Shown here: positions 18,217 to 25,100 of the stretch, piece by piece
Numbering within the stretch: position 1 is the stretch's first letter
How the letters are laid out: each line of letters starts with the position of its first letter
Position numbers and translations under genes: made by a program
Assembly: GCA_903835655.1 (NCBI GenBank)
Contig: CAILNT010000108.1
Location: forward strand, 1-43,755
Direction of reading: 5' to 3'
Length of the DNA stretch: 43,755 bases
From: an uncultured Pseudomonadota bacterium
GTDB lineage: Bacteria; Pseudomonadota; Gammaproteobacteria; Burkholderiales; Thiobacillaceae
The notes under the pieces: generated by a model
Databases searched by the model: none
Told to the model about the DNA's origin: nothing
Seen by the model: only the letters and a program-made list of their open reading frames with translations

Positions 18217-18658
18217 ATGGAAATGCACCAATTACTGAATTGGCGATATGCCACCAAGAAGATGGACCCTGCCAAGGTTGTTCCCGAAGAAAATGTAAAT
18301 CGCATTCTGGAAGCGATTCGACTGGCGCCTACCTCCAGTGGGCTGCAACCGTATGAAATCATCGTCATCACGAATCCCGCGCTTCGTGCGAGGATTCAGA
18401 AAATCTCACGGGACCAGTCAACTGTCCAACGTGGGCTTGGGCTTCGCTTTGTTCGCCGCGGCGATTGAGCAGGTCGACTCGACGCCCATGGAAGGCTTCG
18501 ACGCCGACGAACTCGACAGCATTCTGGACCTGCCGGTCAGAGGACTGCGGAGCGTGCTGATGCTACCTTTGGGTTACCGGGACGCCAACAATGACTGGCT
18601 GGTCAATCTGAAAAATGTCAGACGCCCCTGGGCCCAGTTCATTTCCGAAGTGAAGTGA
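18217..18658 (+). pseudogene. Nitroreductase-family gene, internally deleted and frameshifted
   Basis: The 5' part, from the ATG at 18217 with a good AAGGAG, encodes a normal nitroreductase N-terminus: LLNWRYATKKMDP, EENVNRILEAIRLAPTSSGL, QPYEIIVITNPALR. After about residue 65 the frame breaks. The expected C-terminus continues in another frame: LGFALFAAAIEQVDSTPMEGFD followed by GLRSVLMLPLGYRDANNDWLVNLKNVRRP, ending at 18658. About 70 central residues of the FMN-binding core are missing at the junction near 18415-18435. Such enzymes reduce nitroaromatics or quinones using NAD(P)H and FMN; this copy cannot. Confidence 0.85.
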
Positions 18659-18740
18659 CCGGCATCCAAGTTTGGGCGGCTCTATGTGAAATCCAGTGGG
18701 TAAGATCTGCGGGTTGCGGCGGTTGAGGCGTTGGTGTCGC

Positions 18741-19067
18741 TCATTTTGCTATCCCCAAGAACACGGCCAAGCAACGCTCAACCTCCACCATTGCATTCGC
18801 GTCGATGCGCCCGAAGGCTGGACCTACCTTGTCACGCTCCACCGTCATGACCTTGTCCAGCATCACCTGAGAAGGTTTCTGCAAGCAATTCTCTGCACTC
18901 GGCTGCACAGTGACGCGCAGCAATGGCGCTGCAACCAGCGTGCTGGTGATTGGCAGAACCGTTGCGCTCACGTGCTCGCTGAACTGGTTGGCCTGCATCA
19001 ACAACGCAGGCCGTGGCTTTCCAAAGTCGCCTTGCATGGCGATGGTCACAAGGTCGCCGCGCATCAT
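18741..19067 (-). CDS. MazF/PemK-family endoribonuclease toxin
   Basis: 108 residues from the ATG at 19067 (or 107 from 19064). The N-terminus RGDLVTIAMQGDFGKPRPAL is the MazF/PemK signature, followed by VSATVLPITSTLV and the core strand pattern ending VGPAFGRIDANAMVEVERCL. Toxins of this family cut mRNA at short sequences and stop translation. The start overlaps the stop of the antitoxin gene (GAATGATG), giving coupled translation and the usual order antitoxin then toxin. The toxin looks full length. Confidence 0.9.
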   Translation of the reverse strand: MMRGDLVTIAMQGDFGKPRPALLMQANQFSEHVSATVLPITSTLVAAPLLRVTVQPSAENCLQKPSQVMLDKVMTVERDKVGPAFGRIDANAMVEVERCLAVFLGIAK

Positions 19068-19288
19068 TCCGTCCAACCGTCCACGGCTACCAAGGTTTCA
19101 TCCATGAACTGCTGCATGGCCGTGTCGGCGCTGTCGGCTTGAGCCACGAGCAGGCATTGGCGGCGGCACTCCTCCGCAAAGTCCGGGCGACGAGTGTCTG
19201 GCACCCAAATTTGCACTGGGCGCAGCCCCGCCATGCGCAGTGCGTCGCGGTGCTTTTGAACACGTGCATTAACGTGCGTGGTTCCCAT
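19064..19288 (-). CDS. MazE-like antitoxin (DUF3018 family)
   Basis: 74 residues from the ATG at 19288, chosen because GGTGG lies 6 nt upstream and the length fits the family; an in-frame ATG at 19312 has no ribosome-binding site. The family core is clear: HRDALRMAGLRPVQIWVPDT, FAEECRRQCLLVAQADSADT and FMDETLVAVDGW. It should bind and neutralise the MazF-like toxin encoded next and repress the shared promoter. Its stop overlaps the toxin start. Confidence 0.9.
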   Translation of the reverse strand: MGTTHVNARVQKHRDALRMAGLRPVQIWVPDTRRPDFAEECRRQCLLVAQADSADTAMQQFMDETLVAVDGWTE

Positions 19289-19309
19289 GTCAGGCCACCT
19301 ATCAAGTTT

Positions 19310-19346
19310 CATGTAACACCATACACAGCAACTCAGTTACATGCAA
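19310..19346 (-). promoter_or_regulatory. Promoter and palindromic operator of the toxin-antitoxin pair
   Basis: On the minus strand, TTGCAT (19346-19341) and TATGGT (19323-19318) are separated by 17 nt, a good sigma-70 layout. A perfect 8-bp inverted repeat, CATGTAAC / GTTACATG, has one arm overlapping the -35 (19336-19343) and the other directly after the -10 (19310-19317), with centres 26 bp apart. This is what an autorepressor site for the antitoxin or the complex would look like. It also supports the downstream ATG at 19288, since the other ATG (19312) lies inside the operator arm. Confidence 0.7.
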
Positions 19347-19734
19347 CATATTTTATGTGGCCCATGCCGGTGTCAACATGACCCACTTCCTGTGTGGGAA
19401 ACTGGACTTCACCTTCGACCGCCCGGCGCACCGGTAAATTAGCCCACCCACTAGGATTCACATAGATCCTTTAATTTCAAATGGTTGCGTGTACTTTCGA
19501 TCAATGTAGACGAGGTACCTGTAGGATAATAACTACACGATAATCAGGGTTTTACTACGATATTTTCCTAGTTGACTTAAAGTAGTATCTACACACTGGT
19601 AATCAGGCGTACCTATGCTGCGACCAGCGCGGAGCAGCCACCACGAGGTATGCCGCGATCGGAAAATGTGAACCTCAATGGAAACACGTTCATGACAAGG
19701 AATTAAAATCATTTGTCGCGCGTGAAACCAGGGA
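19347..19734. other. AT-richer intergenic region
   Basis: About 390 bp before the small secreted protein. It is more AT-rich than its surroundings (for example around 19520-19600) and contains TTGACT near 19573, but I find no matching -10. I recognise no gene; the only short frame (MTHFLCGKLDFTFDRP, about 19377-19437) resembles nothing I know. Confidence 0.5.
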
Positions 19735-19764
19735 ATGAACCCATGTACATCGCAGGAGACTGTC

Positions 19765-20010
19765 ATAAAGAAGAACAAGCTGTTGTTTGTGTTGTTGTCC
19801 GGGCTGTTGACCTCTATCGCCTCAGCGTCAGGTCTTGCACCGGCCTGCCATCGATTGATGACAGAAAAAGAGTGTACCGCTCACCAGACGCTACTCGCCA
19901 CGTTGCCGCATGGTGCAGCGCTCAACCGCTATCTGAGTAAATACGCCAGTATCATGTTGGAACGGGAAGCGGCATGCCGAAAACCGCATACGATGGCTAC
20001 GGGGGCGTAA
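19765..20010 (+). CDS. Small secreted protein with apparent ATA start
   Basis: 81 residues if started at the ATA at 19765. From there it reads (M)KKNKLLFVLLSGLLTSIASA, a textbook signal peptide, followed by a small domain with three cysteines (APACHRLM, EKECTAH, EAACRKP). AGGAG at 19754-19758 lies exactly 6 nt before this ATA. The only in-frame ATG is at 19735, ten codons earlier, with no ribosome-binding site and a poor N-terminus. Either ATA is used as a rare start or an original ATG has mutated. No family recognised. Confidence 0.5.
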   Translation: MKKNKLLFVLLSGLLTSIASASGLAPACHRLMTEKECTAHQTLLATLPHGAALNRYLSKYASIMLEREAACRKPHTMATGA

Positions 20011-20155
20011 TTGCATTGAATGCGGTTGCGGCTACGTAACTATTTTGTCTTTAATAAATCAGCAGTTCCCCAATATGACAATCACCATCCTATTATAATC
20101 ACGAACTCTATCGTATCAGGCCTCTCAAGGGTGCCATTGCCAGGAAGAAAATGAA

Positions 20156-21157
20156 GTGGATATTCAGAATCATTGCCCCATCCCAGAAAACGAACCACAG
20201 CGCCTGCATGCTGTCCGATCCTACGATATTCTTGACACATCGCCAGAAGTCAACTTCGACACGTTGACGCGGGTAGCGATAAACGCAATAAACACTCCTG
20301 CCGGTGTCATTGGATTGATGGATGCTGACAGGCTATGGTTTAAGTCTCAATTAGGACTTGGGGTTCCGCAGCTTGATCGGCACATTGCGTTTTGCGCATA
20401 CGCTGTTATGCGCCCCGGCGAACTGCTCGTCGTAGACGATTTGCTACTCGATCCTCGTTTTCGGGAAAATCCACTGGTGACACATGCACCCCATCTGCGA
20501 TTTTATGCAGGTGCTCCGCTGGTTGATCGTCACGGGTATGCGCTTGGAACCATTGCCGTGGTGGATACGCAGCCACGTGAATTTGGTGAGCTTCAACGTT
20601 TCCTGCTGCACGATTTGTCCACACTCGTGGTTACCGCGCTGGAAAACCGGCTCCAGGCAAACCTGCTCGGCCAACTTGCCATGACCGATCATCTGACTGG
20701 TCTTGCCAACAGATCACAGTTTGAACGGGCGCTGAATTCTGAAATGGCTTATGCGGATCGGAATAACGGGCCTTTTACGGTGTTTTACATGGACTTGAAT
20801 GATTTCAAGAAAATAAACGACAACTTCGGTCACGCCGCCGGCGATGAAGTATTGTGTGAGACATCACGGCGCATGGAACAGCAGTTGAGAGCCGAGGATA
20901 TGCTTGCACGTTTTGGCGGGGATGAGTTTGGTGTGCTGCTGCGACAAAGCAAGAGTGATTCAGCCCAACTACTGGCAATGCGTATCATTGATGCGGTGAG
21001 GGCTCCCATCAAACTCTCCACGGGTGACCAAGTCAGCGTTGGCATTTCAATCGGCATGGCAACCCATACCAAAGACTGTGGCTCCATAGCAGACCTGCTT
21101 GCACAAGCGGACAGCAATCTCTACGAGGCGAAGCGAAACAAACAACATCTGGCCTAG
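20156..21157 (+). CDS. GAF-GGDEF diguanylate cyclase
   Basis: 333 residues from a GTG at 20156 preceded by AGGAAG. The N-terminal GAF domain (about residues 25-165) has the pattern of small soluble GAF sensors (FDTLTRVAINAINTPAGVIG, DRHIAFCAYAV, HLRFYAGAPL). A short linker leads to the GGDEF domain: DHLTGLANR, YMDLNDFKKINDNFGHAAGD and the active-site GGDEF at 254-258. An inhibitory I-site RxxD (RAED) lies exactly five residues before it. All residues for c-di-GMP synthesis are present, so it should be an active cytoplasmic cyclase with product feedback. The GAF ligand is unknown. It stands alone. Confidence 0.93.
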   Translation: MDIQNHCPIPENEPQRLHAVRSYDILDTSPEVNFDTLTRVAINAINTPAGVIGLMDADRLWFKSQLGLGVPQLDRHIAFCAYAVMRPGELLVVDDLLLDPRFRENPLVTHAPHLRFYAGAPLVDRHGYALGTIAVVDTQPREFGELQRFLLHDLSTLVVTALENRLQANLLGQLAMTDHLTGLANRSQFERALNSEMAYADRNNGPFTVFYMDLNDFKKINDNFGHAAGDEVLCETSRRMEQQLRAEDMLARFGGDEFGVLLRQSKSDSAQLLAMRIIDAVRAPIKLSTGDQVSVGISIGMATHTKDCGSIADLLAQADSNLYEAKRNKQHLA

Positions 21158-21280
21158 GCCATCGACGGCTATGCGGGCCATCCGTTCCACATGGTCGAGG
21201 GTGGCTGTGGCGCCGCCCGATCCTGTACTTTCTATAAGCCTATCGCTACAGCCAGAGGCGTCGGTAGGGTTCGCAGCGCA

Positions 21281-21427
21281 TCACTCAGGGTCGCTCTGAC
21301 GACGTACTTGCTGCCAGCGCCGCCGTCGTTCCCGCTGACACTCGGGTGCCGAGCAGTAGCTCTGCTTCGGTGTTTGTGGTCGGGGATGAAATGACTTACC
21401 GCAGCCAACGCATTGCCTGCTCTCCAT
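21281..21427 (-). pseudogene. Truncated Cys-rich zinc-binding-like protein (48 aa remnant)
   Basis: The frame from the ATG at 21427 reads CVGCGKSFHPRPQTPKQSYC and then SAPECQRERRRRWQQVRRQ, ending SDPE-stop. The CxxC...C...C layout followed by an Arg-rich helix matches uncharacterised proteobacterial proteins I recall, usually 150-200 residues, in which the DP-Y-R-NQ-A pattern continues. Here a TGA replaces the next codon, yet CAANPTDASG after it still resembles the expected continuation. I read this as a remnant broken by a nonsense mutation and further decay. AAGGGG lies upstream of the ATG. Confidence 0.55.
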
Positions 21428-21689
21428 GGACGGACCCCTTGAGAGGAAACCATCCAGCGAGCGTCCGGCTTTCCAGCGCTATAGACAAATCCGCCACAAT
21501 CGCCGCAATCGCCCCCCCAAGCCGACCGACCTTACTGGGTCAATTCATTGAGCACTGGGCGGGTCAGTTTCCGTGAGCGTCGAGGCGAGGCGCAGTGGCG
21601 CCGCGATTATCGCGGGCAAGCCCGCTCCCACACCTCATGCTCGGTGGATTATTGGTCCCGGCGCGGGAGCCTGACCGGCCTCCAGGTGT

Positions 21690-21957
21690 GTCCTGCGCGA
21701 CGCCCCTCGGATCGCTCACTCGGCTTCTCGTTGACCGCCAGCAGCAACAGCCGCGCAGCCACGCCCCTCTTGGGAAATGCCGTATTGAACCGGATGAACT
21801 GGACGGGGTATAAACGCCGGGTGTCCCCTTCGAAATTAGTGTCAAGTAACCACTGTTCAAATCCTTCGACAAACCCAGGACGAGCGGCAACCCATTGATT
21901 CCGTTCGTGGTGAGCCTGTCGAACCATGAACCAAGTCGATTACATCAGCGGCTACTT
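21690..21957 (+). repeat. Composite dispersed repeat, copy B
   Basis: Plus-strand counterpart of the repeat at 6753-7240. 21731-21857 matches the reverse complement of 7033-7157 and includes GACCGCCAGCAGCAACAGCC and GGTGTCCCCTTCGAAATT. 21881-21957 matches 6830-6753 and includes CGGCAACCCATTGATTCCGT. The 5' end still encodes LTASSNSRAATPL, the peptide also found in the DUF4384 gene at 30158-31597. No gene is recognised in 21428-22128. Confidence 0.8.
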
Positions 21958-21987
21958 TATGCAAGCACGCGAAACCGGTTTTGTATC

Positions 21988-22089
21988 CGTCATCCCGGAC
22001 TTGACCCGGGATCCAGTACGTTCACCCGACTGCCGTTCATCTACAGGCATGACGAACGAACTGGATTCCCGCCTTCGCGGGAATGACGA
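21988..22089. repeat. Double-hairpin dispersed palindromic element
   Basis: One hairpin (ATCCCGG 21992-21998 / CCGGGAT 22006-22012) and another (ATTCCCGC 22065-22072 / GCGGGAAT 22077-22084) face each other. The outer halves, CGTCATCCCGG...GGATCCAGT and ACTGGATTCC...GGGAATGACG, form one larger inverted repeat. This is a common proteobacterial dispersed element. It ends only 40 bp before the start of the large caspase gene, so it occupies the place where a promoter would be expected. Confidence 0.85.
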
Positions 22090-22128
22090 CCCAAATCGAC
22101 TTCGCGGCTCTACCTATTGGAAACAAGA

Positions 22129-25100
22129 ATGACCTGGATGAACAAAACCCTGACCGCCATAGCTGCAACCTTGCTGTGGTTGTCCACCATGCCGGCGATG
22201 GGTGCGGAGCCAGTGGCAGACAAATGGCACATCGACGCTTTCGGCACCCGCGACCCGGAGAAACTGCTACAGCTCTCCTGGGATTCCCCGAGCATGGGTC
22301 TCAAATACCGCATCCGCAGCTATCTCGCCGAACAGCGGGCGGACTCGCCCCAGGGACTGTTCACCCAGGCCTGGCTGCAGGACAAGATCAAGGGCGGCAG
22401 CGACATCCCCGGTTATGAGGCGTGCGTCGCCAAATACCCGAAATATGCCTTCTGCCTGTACAACCTGGCGGCCAGCTACACCAACGCGAAACGCTACGAG
22501 GACGCCCTGCGCCTACGCCAGCGCATGCTGGACATCGACCCCGGCCGTTTTGACAAGTTGGTTCTGTACCACGCTTATACCGTCCTCAAGAATGACCTCA
22601 AGCGCCCCGAGAACGCCGCCGCGCTCCTCGCCAAGTACCGGTCGACATTAGCCGATAGTTACATCTGGGAGTACATCGAAGCACAAGACGCGAAACAAGC
22701 CAAGGATTTGGAACAAGCCTTGGCCAAGCTTCAGGCCGCTTCGCGCCACGAAGACGCCCCCTACGAAGTCTGGGAGGAGATGGCCAACCTCAAATCCGGT
22801 GACTTGTTCGACAGTCGCAGCGGAGAGACCCGGCTCGAGGTCGCGGTCGCGGTGATGTTCGATTACATCACCGCGGGACACCGGGAACCCCGCCCCATCG
22901 CCTACCTGCGCGACAATTTCACGGACGCACTGGCCGGCAGCAACGACCAGCAGAAGCTGATCGATCTGGAAAAAGAGTTCAGCCGCGTCCTGGCACCGGA
23001 ATTCATCGAATACGCCTACGACAATGCCTATGACTTCGGCGTCGGCGCCAACTGGGTCAACGCCAACCTGCCCAGACCGGAAGGCAACGAGGTGCCCTAC
23101 GAACTGTTCGCCTGGGCCGATGCCAATGCCCACATCGAGGGCCTCACCCCGCGCGTGCTGTCCGCTTACAAGCGGGCCGTCGCCAATGCTTACACCGACG
23201 AGCAGCGCCGCGACCGCTACGGTCTCCTGTTGCGCATGAACGCCAAACGCGGCTGGTGCAGCCAGATGGCGAGCCTGGCGGGCGACCTGGAGGCGCGCTT
23301 CCCCGGCCTAAAATCCCCGGAGAGCGCCTTCGAGGTGGCCATCTGCAACCAGGATCCGACCGCCGCTGCCCGCAACCTGGAACGGTACGACAACCAGTCC
23401 GGCCCCACCTACCGCGCCGACTGGGGCCGCGTCGCCAGGCTGCGCGCCGCCGAGCAGAACCGCGCCCAGTACGAGCGCGACAACCCGTTCATGCAGAACT
23501 GGTTCAAGCAGTTTGGCGACCGCCTGGAACTGCGCATCGAATTCGTCACCGCCTCCGCGGAGCTCCCCGCCTCCGCCCAGGCCGACCTGAACAAGCTGGC
23601 CAACCTGCTGCAGGCACCGGGTGCGGCCGGCTACGTGTTCGAGATCAGCGGCCACACCGATAACCGCGGCAGCGCCGACCTGAACGAAACCCTGTCCGGC
23701 GCTCGCGCCGCCGCCGTGATGGAGGCCCTGGTGAAGAAGGGCGTGCCGGAAGTCCGCCTGCGTGCCAAGGGCTACGGTCTCACACTGCCGCTCGCCAGCA
23801 ACCAGACCGACGCCGGCCGCGCCCGCAACCGCCGCGTCGAAGTGCGCCCGGTGGGCACCTTGAGCGCCCCCATCCTGGCGCGGAATGGCAACCTGCCGTC
23901 GGGCAAGATCCTGCCCTTGCCCGGTGGGCGCTGGGCTGTGCTGGGCGAAAGTCCCAGCTACCTGTGGGACCTACAGCGCAACGTGCGCCTGACCGAATAC
24001 GCCGAGGGCCAGCCCCTGTTCGTGACCCCAAACGGCCGCTATCTCATCACCCGCTCGGAGCAGAATCTGGCCAACCAGACCAAGAACCGCGAACTGCTGA
24101 GCTACGACCTGAAGAGTGGCCGGCTCATCGCCCGCGCCGCCGCCGCCTTCTCCTGGGGCTTCGCCTTGAGCCCGAAGGGGGATGAGCTGGCTGTCTCCAA
24201 CGGCGAGAACATCATGGTCCTGGCCCTGCCTGGCCTCAATATCGCACGCATCGCATCGGTCGCAAACAAGAGCTGCTACAGCAAGGGCCTGGCCTGGCTG
24301 GCGGGCGACCAGATCGCCCTGTCCTGTGCCAGCTACGACCGCATCCACGTGGTCAACGCCAGGACCCTGGCCCCGGTGGCCAGCCTCGACGGCGTGGACT
24401 GGGTCCACTCTCTGGCGGCGACCGGCGACGGCCGCTACCTCGTGGCCGGCCACAACGGCGGCAAGCTCCTGGCCTGGGACGCAAAGACCTGGCAGCTACA
24501 TGGCGAGATGGAAGTGCCCCACGGCTTGCCCTCCATACTGGCGGCGCGCCCGGATTCCAGCGAGATGGCGGTATCCGGTAATGGCAAGGTGACCCAACGC
24601 ATCGACATCGAATCCATGCAGGTGATCGACACCTGGGAACGCAACACCCAACCGGTCTACAGCGCCGACGGCGGCAAGCTGTACCAGGCCAACTACCCCG
24701 GCTACGAGGTCCGCGACCTGGCCGACAATAGCGTGACCCAGCTGAAACCGGAGAAGGACGCCAGTCCCGGCGCCAGCACGGTCTGGGTGTTCCCCGGCTC
24801 CAACCGCATGTTCGTCGCCACCGCCAGCAGCGCGGAAATCTACGACATGACCACGTTCACCCGGGTCTACGACCTCACGCCCATCGGCACCTCCTGGAAG
24901 CGCATCGGCGCCGACACCCTGATTTCCACCCATTATTCGGAAGGCACCTGGCACAGCTTCGACGTCGCCAGCCTGGTACTCTCCGGCGAGAACACCATTC
25001 CGGAGAAGGAGATAGTGAAGAAATACCCGGACATCTGGGGCGGGAAGGTCGTCGTCGTGGACCCCCACGACCGCACCGCCGGCAAGGCGGAGCGACGCGC

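Noticed and set aside
19490-19600. A promoter or palindromic regulator site around TTGACT (19573)
   Set aside because: No -10 at suitable spacing and no convincing symmetric half-sites.
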